Assembly: GCA_035575135.1 (NCBI GenBank)
Contig: DATLYE010000030.1
Span: forward strand, 17,510 to 81,509
DNA length: 64,000 bases
DNA from: JANWXD01 sp035575135
Lineage (GTDB): Bacteria; Acidobacteriota; Terriglobia; Bryobacterales; Bryobacteraceae
Direction: 5' to 3'
Both the position numbers and the translations under genes were made by a program. Position 1 is the stretch's first letter. Each line of letters begins with the position of its first letter. Under the pieces are notes generated by a model that worked only from the letters and a program-made list of their open reading frames with translations, did no database searches and had not been told where the DNA came from. Below are positions 7,604 through 15,937 of the stretch, piece after piece.

Positions 7604-9841
7604 ATGACAAAAACCTTTTGCTCTGCCGTGTTCTGCGGCCTCGCTCTCGCGCCGGCCGCATCGTTTGCTGAGATCACCGGGACCGTACTGGACCCCTCCG
7701 GACGTCCCGTCCCCGCAGCCGAAGTCGCCTGCGGCTTCCTGCGCACGACCACGGGGCTCGACGGCCGCTTCCGTTTTTCGGGAGTCGGGCGCTGCCGGGC
7801 TACGGTCGTTGCGTCGGGCTTCGAGACCCTGCGCGCGGAACTCGTCGAGGGGGTGGAAGCCCGCCTTGAACTCCGGGTCGCCGGCCCCGTGGACCGCGTC
7901 GTGGTGACGGCCACGCGCTCCGAAGCATCCGCCGAAGAGACCGGCGCCGCAGCCACCGTCATCACGCGCGCCGACCTCGAGATCCGGCAGTGCCCCATGC
8001 TGCTCGAGACGCTGCGGTCCGTCCCCGGCCTCTTCGTGGTCCAGAACGGACGCCGCGGAGCTCTGACCACCGTGTTCACGCGCGGCGCGCAGCGCACCGG
8101 CACCCTGTTCCTACTCGACGGCGTCCCGCTCAACGACCCCGGAGGAGAATTCAACTCAGGCCACCTGACCTCTGGAGCGGTGGAACGCGTGGAGATCGTG
8201 CGCGGACCGGAAAGCGCCCTGTTCGGCACCGATGCCGCCGCCGGCGTCGTGCAGTTGTTCACACGTCGCGGAGACCCGGAAGCCACCCTGCCGCGCGGCA
8301 CGCTCTCTTATGACCGGGGAAATTTCAAGACCGACCGCTGGTCCGCCTCTCTGGCGGGTGGCGCCGGCGCCCGCTTCGACTATGCGCTCCACGCCGAGCA
8401 GTTCCACACCGCCGGCGAATTCCCCAACGACTACTACCGCAACACCACCGGAACCTTGAACGCCGGCCTGCGGCTCTCGCCGGGCACGCAAATCCGCGGC
8501 GTTTTCCGCGCTGTGGATTCCATTCTCGGCGTGCCGGGCCAGGTGGCCTTCGGCTTGTTCGACCACGACGCCCGCGAGACCAATCGCGACTCCGCACTCT
8601 CCCTGCGCCTCGACGACGCCCGCGGCAGCCGTTATTTTCAAACGGCATCCTTCGCTTACCACCGGGGCCGCGACGTATTCACCGATGAGCGGCTCGACGG
8701 GCCCTATGCACTCGCGGCCCTGGTGCGCGATGTGGAGGGGCCCCCGCGCCGCACGTATCTGGTCCGGTTGCTCGATCCTGCCCGGCTCCCGTCCGTGGTG
8801 CCGGCTGGAACGCGCCTCGTGCAAACGGAGGTCACCCTGTTTCCCTCGTCGGAGCCGTTCCTGAGCGCCACCTCGCGCAAGCGCGCCGGGTATCAGGGAA
8901 CGCTCGCCCACGGTCCGGGCACCGCCGTTTTCGGCTACGAGTACGAGCGACAGCAGGGCGAAATCTCGAAGCGCGACGTCGCGCGAAACCGCCACGGGCT
9001 GTTCTTCCACGAACAGCGGCCTGTCGGCCGCCGCCTGTTTCTGGCCGGGGGGCTGCGTTTTGAACACAGCAGCGCCTTCGGCGCCCGGCTGGCGCCCCGC
9101 GGAGCGGCCAGCCTGCTTGTCTCCGGCGGGCGCGGCGCCCTGTCCTCGACCTGGCTGCGTTTCAGCGCCGGCCGCGGCATCACCGAACCGAGCCTCCTGC
9201 AAAATTTCGCTCGCGAAGCCTTCTTCACCGGAAATCCGGATCTACGTCCGGAGAAAACCACGAGTTTCGAAGCCGGTCTCGTGACCGAGTGGTTTGCGCG
9301 GCGGCTCCACGCCGAAGTGGCGGCCTTTCACAATTCTTTCAAAGACCTGATTGCGTTCGTCTCGCTTCCGCCGCCGGTTTGGGGAAGCTGGGCCAACGTC
9401 GAGGCCAGCCGCGCGCGAGGCCTCGAGTTTGCCGCCACCGCGCGGTTAGCCGGGCAAATCGCGCTCCGCGGCGCCTACACGCGGCTGTGGACGCGTATCC
9501 TTCGCTCCGGCGCTCCGGCCAGTCCGTTCACGGGAGTGGGCCAGGAACTGGGCAGGCGTCCCAGCAATTCCGGTTCACTTTCGCTCAGCCTGACACCACG
9601 GCGTTGGATGTTCCAGGCCGGGGCCGTGCTTGCCGGCGAGCGCCAGGACTCCGATTTCTGGCTCGGGGTCAACCGCAATCCGGGCTACCAGCTCGTCTAC
9701 GCTTCCGGCGCGGTGCAACTCAACCGCCACGTCACGCCGTTCTTCCAGGCCGACAATGTGCTTAACGCGCGCTACCAGGAGGCTCTGGGCTTCAGCAGTC
9801 TGGGCCGGAGCCTCCGCGGAGGGTTACGTCTGTCATGGTAG
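7604..9841 (+). CDS. btuB: TonB-dependent cobalamin receptor with N-terminal carboxypeptidase-regulatory domain
   Basis: Outer-membrane receptor that would import vitamin B12. Order: signal peptide (FCSAVFCGLALAPAASFA), a carboxypeptidase-regulatory-like beta-sandwich (EITGTVLDPSGRPVPAAEV onward, about 75 residues), a TonB-box-like stretch (DRVVVTATRSEAS), the plug (LLETLRSVPGLFVVQNGRRG ... LFLLDGVPLNDPGGE, EIVRGPESALFGTDAAAGVV) and a 22-strand barrel ending LGRSLRGGLRLSW. ATG at 7604 is preferred over 7577 because it follows GAGGGAG and opens the signal peptide. The riboswitch upstream and btuFDC downstream fix the substrate class. The extra N-terminal domain is unlike enteric BtuB. Confidence 0.9.
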   Translation: MTKTFCSAVFCGLALAPAASFAEITGTVLDPSGRPVPAAEVACGFLRTTTGLDGRFRFSGVGRCRATVVASGFETLRAELVEGVEARLELRVAGPVDRVVVTATRSEASAEETGAAATVITRADLEIRQCPMLLETLRSVPGLFVVQNGRRGALTTVFTRGAQRTGTLFLLDGVPLNDPGGEFNSGHLTSGAVERVEIVRGPESALFGTDAAAGVVQLFTRRGDPEATLPRGTLSYDRGNFKTDRWSASLAGGAGARFDYALHAEQFHTAGEFPNDYYRNTTGTLNAGLRLSPGTQIRGVFRAVDSILGVPGQVAFGLFDHDARETNRDSALSLRLDDARGSRYFQTASFAYHRGRDVFTDERLDGPYALAALVRDVEGPPRRTYLVRLLDPARLPSVVPAGTRLVQTEVTLFPSSEPFLSATSRKRAGYQGTLAHGPGTAVFGYEYERQQGEISKRDVARNRHGLFFHEQRPVGRRLFLAGGLRFEHSSAFGARLAPRGAASLLVSGGRGALSSTWLRFSAGRGITEPSLLQNFAREAFFTGNPDLRPEKTTSFEAGLVTEWFARRLHAEVAAFHNSFKDLIAFVSLPPPVWGSWANVEASRARGLEFAATARLAGQIALRGAYTRLWTRILRSGAPASPFTGVGQELGRRPSNSGSLSLSLTPRRWMFQAGAVLAGERQDSDFWLGVNRNPGYQLVYASGAVQLNRHVTPFFQADNVLNARYQEALGFSSLGRSLRGGLRLSW

Positions 9842-10698
9842 GCAAATGGTGTCGCGCGGCGGCGTGTCTTTCGGCCCTGGTAGTGTGCGCTCCGGCCGCG
9901 CCGCCGCAGCGCATCGTTTCCACCGCACCGAGCATCACCGAAATGCTCTTCGCCCTGGGCCTCGGCGACCGCGTCGTGGCCGTAACCACCTTCTGCCGCT
10001 ACCCGCCGGAAGCCGCCGCTAAGCCCAAGATCGGGGATTATCTCCGCCCCAACCTCGAAGCCATCCTTGCGCTGCGCCCCGATCTCGTGCTCGTGGAAAA
10101 GAGCATGATCCGAAGGTCGCTGGCGCTGCCCGCGTTCCGGGGCAACGTGGTTGAGGTTGACGACACCGATCTTGAAGGGGTTCTGGCTTCGATCCGCCGC
10201 ATCGGGGAGGCCTGTGGCGTGCCCGGTCGCGCACAGCAGCTGATTCAGCAGATCCGCTGGGAACTCGACCAAGTCCGCCGCCGCACGGCATTCCTCCCCC
10301 GGCGCCGTGTGCTGCTCGTGGTGGGCCGCACGCCCGGACGCATCGAGGACCTGATCGCTGCAGGGAGGCACTCGTACCTCCACGAGCTGTTGGAGATCGC
10401 CGGAGGCGCCAACATCGTCGCCGACGCTTCCGCCGCCTATGTGAAGGTCTCGCTCGAAGAAGTCCTCGCCCGCAACCCCGAGATCATCGTGGACTTCGGC
10501 GACATGTCGCAGGCCGTTCCCTCGCCCGACCGGGGCCGCGCCGTTGCGCGCCTCTGGAGCCGCTACCCGAATCTGGCGGCTGTCAAGACAGGGCGCGTCT
10601 ATGGCGTTGCCGCCGATCCTTTCGTCGTCCCCGGCCCACGCGTGGCTCAGGCCGCGCGCCGCCTGGCCGCGTTGCTCCATCCGGAGGCCGGATTTTGA
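9835..10698 (+). CDS. btuF: Periplasmic cobalamin-binding protein
   Basis: Substrate-binding protein of 287 residues with a signal peptide (AAACLSALVVCAPAAPP), then the family core QRIVSTAPSITEMLFALGLGDRVVAVTTFCRYPPEA and a long central helix, as in class III binding proteins. It delivers B12 to the BtuCD importer. Its ATG overlaps the btuB stop by 7 bases. It could in principle bind a siderophore, but the riboswitch makes cobalamin far more likely. Confidence 0.88.
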   Translation: MVGKWCRAAACLSALVVCAPAAPPQRIVSTAPSITEMLFALGLGDRVVAVTTFCRYPPEAAAKPKIGDYLRPNLEAILALRPDLVLVEKSMIRRSLALPAFRGNVVEVDDTDLEGVLASIRRIGEACGVPGRAQQLIQQIRWELDQVRRRTAFLPRRRVLLVVGRTPGRIEDLIAAGRHSYLHELLEIAGGANIVADASAAYVKVSLEEVLARNPEIIVDFGDMSQAVPSPDRGRAVARLWSRYPNLAAVKTGRVYGVAADPFVVPGPRVAQAARRLAALLHPEAGF

Positions 10699-11465
10699 GC
10701 GAGCTCTATCGGTTGCGGGAGGCCGGCATGCGCTACAACGGCGTCGAAGTGCTCGCCGGCGTCACCGTCGCCTTCGGCACGGGCGAACTGGTGGCCGTCG
10801 CCGGTCCGAACGGGGCGGGAAAGTCCACGCTGCTCGGAATCATGGCCGGGGTCCGGCTACACTACTCCGGAAGTTGCCAGTTTCGCGGCACCGAGGTCCG
10901 CGACTGGAAGCGCCGCGCCTTCGCCCGCGAGGTCTCCTTTGTGCCGCAGACGGTGAAGTTGGATTTCCCGTTTACCGCCGAAGAAGTCGTGCTCATGGGA
11001 CGGACTCCCCACGGCGCCGGTCTGTTCGATACGCCCGACGATCGGGCAGCCGTCGAGCGCGCCATGATGCTGACCGACACGCTCAAGTTTCGCGGCCGCG
11101 ATGTCCGCTCGCTGTCCGGAGGCGAGCGCCAGCGCGTCATCCTGGCTTCCGTGCTCGCTCAGGAGCCCCGGGTGCTCCTGCTCGACGAACCCGCCACCTT
11201 TCTCGACCTCGAACATCAGGTGGCCATCTACCGGCTGCTGCGCCGCCTGGCCGGCGAAGGGCTGCTCGTGGTGGCGGCCACGCACGACCTGAATCTTGCC
11301 GCAGCTTATGCGGACCGTGTCATCCTGCTGTTTCGTGGTCAGGTGGTGGCCGATGCCGCCCCTGCCGAGGTGCTGACCCCGGATGCGATCCGGAAGGTTT
11401 TCGGGGTCGCAGCCGAAGTCAGACAGACGGCGGCCGGACGGCCCTGGATCCTCTATGGCGACTAG
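10695..11465 (+). CDS. btuD: Cobalamin ABC importer ATPase
   Basis: ATPase of 256 residues with Walker A GPNGAGKST, signature LSGGERQRV, Walker B RVLLLDEPATFLDL and H-loop AATHDLNLAA, the last typical of the FecE/BtuD importer group. The start is TTG at 10695, sharing TTGA with the btuF stop. It ends 11 bases inside btuC. Confidence 0.9.
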   Translation: MSELYRLREAGMRYNGVEVLAGVTVAFGTGELVAVAGPNGAGKSTLLGIMAGVRLHYSGSCQFRGTEVRDWKRRAFAREVSFVPQTVKLDFPFTAEEVVLMGRTPHGAGLFDTPDDRAAVERAMMLTDTLKFRGRDVRSLSGGERQRVILASVLAQEPRVLLLDEPATFLDLEHQVAIYRLLRRLAGEGLLVVAATHDLNLAAAYADRVILLFRGQVVADAAPAEVLTPDAIRKVFGVAAEVRQTAAGRPWILYGD

Positions 11466-12462
11466 GACGCTGACGCAGAGCCGGTTCGCTGGAACGGTTT
11501 CGCTGGCGGCAGTCGTCGCCCTGGTGACTCTGTTGAGCTTGCCCCTGGTGGGACCCGCGCCGGTGAGCCTGGCCCGAGCGCTTGCGGGCCTTTCTCCGGA
11601 TACGGAGATCTTCTTTTATGCCCGGCTCCCCCGCGTGCTGCTGGCCCTGATGGCGGGCGGCGCGCTGGCCATCGCGGGCACGCTCTTCCAGGCTCTGCTG
11701 CGGGACCCGCTTGCCACTCCCTACACGCTGGGGGTATCGAGCGGCGCCTCGCTCGGTGCAGTGATTTCCATCTGCCTCGGCTGGCAGGAGATTGCCGGGC
11801 TTCCGGCCGTCTGGATGGCGGCGCTTGTGGGAGCCGCTGTGACGCTTGCCGTCGTCCTCGGAATCGCTTCCGAGGGGCGGCGGCTTTCTTCGTTCACGTT
11901 GCTGCTGGCCGGCATCACTATCAACAGCATCTGCCTTGCTTGTATTCTGTTCCTGCAATATCTGGCCGACTTCGGGCAGTCCTTCGCCATCGTTCGCTGG
12001 TTGCTGGGAGGCATTGACGCCGTCCCGTACGGCACGCTGGCGGCTCTGGCGGCGGCCGTCCTTCCACTGGCCCTCTATCTCACCTGGAAAGCACGCGAAT
12101 GGAACCTGCTGGCGGTCGGCGAGGACTGGGCCGCGGCGCGGGGTGTCTCCGTCTCAGGCCGGATGCTGACCGGCTATCTGGCCGGCTCGGTGCTCACGGC
12201 CGCCGTCACGGCGCTGACCGGACCCATCGGCTTCATCGGCCTGATCGTCCCGCACGCCCTGCGCATGGTCTTGGGGGCGGATCACCGGGTCCTGATGCCC
12301 TGCTCCTTTTTCCTGGGAGCCGCCTTTCTCGGACTTTGCGATGCTGTGGCCCGCACCCTGCTGGCTCCGGCGGAGATCCCGGTCGGAGTGATCACGGCGA
12401 TGTTGGGCGGTCCGTTCTTCATCTGGCTGCTCCGCTCGCGCCGCCGCAGCCTGTGGCTGTAA
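11455..12462 (+). CDS. btuC: Cobalamin ABC importer permease (FecCD family)
   Basis: Membrane permease of about 335 residues with roughly ten helices. Family motifs include RLPRVLLALMAGGALAIAG, DPLATPYTLGVSSGASLGA and TGPIGFIGLIVPHALRM near the C-terminus, the last forming the ATPase coupling helix. ATG at 11455 opens directly before the first helix; the longer ORF from 11383 only re-reads the btuD end. The order btuF-btuD-btuC differs from enteric btuCED. Confidence 0.9.
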   Translation: MATRTLTQSRFAGTVSLAAVVALVTLLSLPLVGPAPVSLARALAGLSPDTEIFFYARLPRVLLALMAGGALAIAGTLFQALLRDPLATPYTLGVSSGASLGAVISICLGWQEIAGLPAVWMAALVGAAVTLAVVLGIASEGRRLSSFTLLLAGITINSICLACILFLQYLADFGQSFAIVRWLLGGIDAVPYGTLAALAAAVLPLALYLTWKAREWNLLAVGEDWAAARGVSVSGRMLTGYLAGSVLTAAVTALTGPIGFIGLIVPHALRMVLGADHRVLMPCSFFLGAAFLGLCDAVARTLLAPAEIPVGVITAMLGGPFFIWLLRSRRRSLWL

Positions 12463-12539
12463 GATGAAATTGCGGGCGCGGGTTGCGTCGCGACGGCAAG
12501 GCGTCTCCCCTCGAGTAAACCGTTCCGGCTTCGCTGTCC

Positions 12540-13649
12540 GTGTCCGGCACGCCTGTGATTAACAAGCTCGTTTGGGAAAACCTCAGACACCGCCCGGTGC
12601 GCACGGCCCTCGGCGTCTTTGCCATCGGCGTGGAAGTGACCATGATGCTCACGCTGGTGGGCCTCAGCCAGGGCATGCTCGAGGACTCCGCACAGCGCGC
12701 CCGCGGCGTCGGCGCCGACATCCTGGTGCGCGCCCCCGGCACCTCGCTGATCGGCCTCAGTTCCGCCTCCATGAACCAGAAGCTGCTGCCGTTTCTCGAA
12801 CGGCAGCCTCACGTCCGCGCCGTGGCGGGCACCGTCGTCCATCCGATCGGCGGGGTCAACACCATCACCGGCATTGATCTGGCGGAGTTCAACCGCGTCA
12901 GCGGCGGATTTCGCTACGTCGCCGGCGGGCCCTTCCAAAACGACAACGACATCATCGTGGACGAATACTACGCGCGCCAGAACAACCTCCGCGTCGGTGC
13001 GACGGTTCGGTTGCTCAACCGCGACTGGAGGGTCTGCGGCATCGTGGAGCCCGGAAAGCTGGCCCGCATCCTCATCCCGCGCGCAACCCTGCAAAGTCTG
13101 GTGGGCGCCACCGGTAAGCTCAGCTCCATCTTTGTCAAACTCGACGATCCGGCGCGCACCCAGGACGTCATCGCGTCACTCAAACAACGCCTGCCGGATT
13201 ATCCGATCTACTCCATGGAGGAACTCACCTCCCTGTACTCTGTGCAGAACGTCCCCGGCCTCAAGGCGTTCATCGGCGTGGTGATCGGACTCTCGATCGT
13301 CGTGGGCTTTCTGGTGGTATTTCTCTCCATGTACACGGCCGTACTCGAACGCACGCGCGAGATCGGCATCCTGAAGGCCCTTGGCGCCTCACCGGGCTAC
13401 ATTCTCAACGTGGTCTTCCGGGAGACGGCACTCATGGCGCTGGCCGGCTCGGTCCTCGGAATCCTCATGACGTTCGGCACGCGCTGGGCCGTCATGACGC
13501 TCATACCCGCCTCCCTGACGCAGAAGATCGTCCCGGCATGGTGGCCGATCGCCGCGGGCATCGCCGTGGGCGGCGCGCTTCTCGGAGCCTTGTATCCCGC
13601 CTGGAAAGCTGCCGGACAGGACGCCATCGAAGCGCTCGCTTATGAATGA
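12540..13649 (+). CDS. MacB/LolC-type ABC transporter permease (FtsX domain)
   Basis: Permease of about 369 residues. It has an N-terminal helix (GVFAIGVEVTMMLTLVGLSQG), a periplasmic domain of about 200 residues and three C-terminal helices of the FtsX domain (ERTREIGILKALGAS, then LYPAWKAAGQDAIEALAYE). The start is GTG at 12540, or possibly GTG at 12555. It overlaps the next ATPase gene by 8 bases. No fusion protein or TolC is beside it, so a lipoprotein or peptide mechanotransmission role is possible. The substrate cannot be read from sequence. Confidence 0.88.
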   Translation: MSGTPVINKLVWENLRHRPVRTALGVFAIGVEVTMMLTLVGLSQGMLEDSAQRARGVGADILVRAPGTSLIGLSSASMNQKLLPFLERQPHVRAVAGTVVHPIGGVNTITGIDLAEFNRVSGGFRYVAGGPFQNDNDIIVDEYYARQNNLRVGATVRLLNRDWRVCGIVEPGKLARILIPRATLQSLVGATGKLSSIFVKLDDPARTQDVIASLKQRLPDYPIYSMEELTSLYSVQNVPGLKAFIGVVIGLSIVVGFLVVFLSMYTAVLERTREIGILKALGASPGYILNVVFRETALMALAGSVLGILMTFGTRWAVMTLIPASLTQKIVPAWWPIAAGIAVGGALLGALYPAWKAAGQDAIEALAYE

Positions 13650-14319
13650 GGAAATCGTCATCCGCACCCGCGATCTGCGCAAGATTTATCGCGCGGGTGA
13701 AGTCGAGGTTCCGGCCCTCCGCGGTGTGGATCTGGAAGTACAACGGGGCGAGTTCGTCGCCATTGTCGGGCCTTCGGGCTCCGGAAAATCCACGCTTTTC
13801 TACATCCTGGGCGGTCTGACGCCTCCGACCTCGGGCGAAGTCTTCGTCCATGGCAGGGACCTGACGCGCATGACCGAGGCGGAGCGCACCCAGCTTCGCA
13901 AAACCGAAGTAGGCTTTGTCTTCCAGAAATACAACCTGCTGCCGACCCTGTCGGCCGCCGACAATATCGCCATTGCCCGCCACATCGCCGGAAAACGCCT
14001 GAACGACGACGCAGACCTCCGCCCCGTGCTCGAACTGCTGGGGATCACCCACCGGCTTCATCACAAGCCGCGGGCGCTCTCCGGCGGCGAGCAGCAGCGC
14101 GTCGCCATTGCCCGCGCCATCGTCAATCACCCCTCTATCCTGCTCGCCGACGAACCCACCGGAAACCTGGATACGGAGAACTCGCGTATCGTGCTCGGCC
14201 TGTTGCGCGACCTCAACGAGCGCTTCGGGCAGACGATTCTCATGATCACCCACAACCCCGAGGCCGCGGCTTACGCCCACCGCATCGTCCAGATGCGCGA
14301 CGGGCGCATCGTGGGATGA
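13642..14319 (+). CDS. LolD/MacB-type ABC transporter ATPase
   Basis: ATPase of 225 residues with Walker A GPSGSGKST, the LolD-type QKYNLLPTLSAADN segment, signature LSGGEQQRVAIARA and Walker B SILLADEPTGNLD. It overlaps the permease at 12540-13649 and would work with it. Family members energise lipoprotein release or MacB-type export. Confidence 0.92.
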   Translation: MNEEIVIRTRDLRKIYRAGEVEVPALRGVDLEVQRGEFVAIVGPSGSGKSTLFYILGGLTPPTSGEVFVHGRDLTRMTEAERTQLRKTEVGFVFQKYNLLPTLSAADNIAIARHIAGKRLNDDADLRPVLELLGITHRLHHKPRALSGGEQQRVAIARAIVNHPSILLADEPTGNLDTENSRIVLGLLRDLNERFGQTILMITHNPEAAAYAHRIVQMRDGRIVG

Positions 14320-14479
14320 AGACACCCCTCTGATAACCGTCCGTTCTTCGTTCGAAAGCACGCTCGCTCGGCGCGGAACCGCCCCGTCAAAGTGCGCTGT
14401 CGCCGGCACGAACCAAGGATGCCGAGATCGGAGAGCCCAGCTTGCCGGCGTTGGCTTCCGGCCGCACAATGGGAAAGGC

Positions 14480-15928
14480 ATGCGGAACGTAGCTGCCGCG
14501 CCTGCGGGGATGATTTACGGTCTCGATGACCGCCCGCCGTTTGGCCGCGCCTTGATGCTGGGCGCCCAGCACGTGCTCACCATGTTCGGCGCGACGGTCG
14601 CGGTACCCCTGCTGCTGGCTCCCGCGATGAACCTCTCTCCGCAGCAAACCGGGCGGCTGATCTCCGCCGTCATGCTCGCCAGCGGAGCCGCCACGCTTCT
14701 GCAGGCGACACTCGGCTCACGCCTGCCGGTTGTGCAAGGAATGTCGTTCTCGTTCATCGCCGCCTATTTGTCCATCATTGCCGGCGTGAAGGACGACGGT
14801 GGCGGACCGCAGGAGATGATGCAGTACATCGCAGGAGCGATCCTGGCAGGGGCGGTCGTCGAAGCGGTCGTAGGCTACTCCGGCCTGATCGGCCGCCTGA
14901 AGCGCTTCCTCTCTCCTGTCGTTACCGGTCCCGTTATCATGCTGATCGGACTGGCGCTGTTCCAGCACGGCGCGCCCAAGGCCGGAGCCGACTGGGTAAC
15001 CTCGGGTCTTACCATTGCGCTCGTCATAGTCTTCTCTCTCGTCCTCGGGCGTCGCAAGACGCTGTTCCGCATCTTTCCGGTGCTGCTCGCACTGGCCTTC
15101 GTTGTCACCCTGTGCTGGTTACTCTCCATGGCGGGCATCTACCGGCCCGGCCACCCATCCTACGTAGATCTGACCGCGGCCCGCAGCGCCCCGTGGTTGC
15201 GCAGCCGCGTCCACGAGATCCTCTTCCCCTGGGGCTGGCCGCAGTTTCACGCCGGTTTCTTCTTTGCCATACTCGCCGGTTACCTGGCTTCCATCATCGA
15301 GTCCTTCGGGGATTACTATGCCTGCGCGCGCCTGGCCGCAGGCCGCGACCCGACTCCCCGCGAGATCTCCCGCGGGATCGGCGCCGAGGGGATCGGCTGC
15401 GTTCTGGCGGGTCTCGTCGGCGCCTTCAGCTCGACTAGTTACTCGGAAAACATCGGCCTGGTGGGGCTGACGAAAGTCGGCAGCCGCTACGTGGTGCAGT
15501 TGGGCGCGCTCATTCTGATCGTGCTGGGGTTTCTCGGGAAGTTCGGCGCACTGGCCGCGGCCATCCCCAGCCCGGTGATCGGCGGAATCTACTGCGTCAT
15601 GTTCGGGTTGATTGCGGCCGTCGGCGCGCAACAACTGGCCCGCTGCGACCTGAGCTCGGACCGCAACCTCTTCATCGCCGGTTTCACTCTTTTCATGGGA
15701 CTGAGCGTGCCTGCCTGGTTCAGCGCCGTTGACAGTCCTGAAACGATCCAGCCGCTCGAAACACTGGCCATGTACCGGCCCACGGCAGAGGCGTTTCTGG
15801 CGCGTCTGCCTGCGGCTTTGGCCGACATCGTCGCCGCCATAGGCTCGACCGGCATGGCCGTCGGCGCCATCCTCGGCCTCATTCTGGACAACCTGCTGCC
15901 CGGCAAACCGCAGGAAGCAGCACACTAG
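14480..15928 (+). CDS. NCS2 nucleobase:cation symporter (uracil/xanthine permease family)
   Basis: Membrane transporter of 482 residues. NCS2 signatures are GAQHVLTMFGATVAVPLLL at the first helix, VQGMSFSFIAAY, and IIESFGDYYACARLAG-like text near residue 280 that matches the substrate-binding helix, followed by GLVGAFSSTSYSENIGLVGLT. ATG at 14480 has GGAAAGG nearby. The 160 bases before it hold no recognised purine riboswitch. It is convergent with the next gene, 9 bases apart. Xanthine/urate versus uracil cannot be settled here. Confidence 0.88.
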   Translation: MRNVAAAPAGMIYGLDDRPPFGRALMLGAQHVLTMFGATVAVPLLLAPAMNLSPQQTGRLISAVMLASGAATLLQATLGSRLPVVQGMSFSFIAAYLSIIAGVKDDGGGPQEMMQYIAGAILAGAVVEAVVGYSGLIGRLKRFLSPVVTGPVIMLIGLALFQHGAPKAGADWVTSGLTIALVIVFSLVLGRRKTLFRIFPVLLALAFVVTLCWLLSMAGIYRPGHPSYVDLTAARSAPWLRSRVHEILFPWGWPQFHAGFFFAILAGYLASIIESFGDYYACARLAAGRDPTPREISRGIGAEGIGCVLAGLVGAFSSTSYSENIGLVGLTKVGSRYVVQLGALILIVLGFLGKFGALAAAIPSPVIGGIYCVMFGLIAAVGAQQLARCDLSSDRNLFIAGFTLFMGLSVPAWFSAVDSPETIQPLETLAMYRPTAEAFLARLPAALADIVAAIGSTGMAVGAILGLILDNLLPGKPQEAAH

Positions 15929-15937
15929 CCGTTTCCG

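Noticed and set aside
14320..14479. Purine riboswitch before the NCS2 permease
   Set aside because: The leader lacks the conserved purine-aptamer loops; only a plain ribosome site was found.
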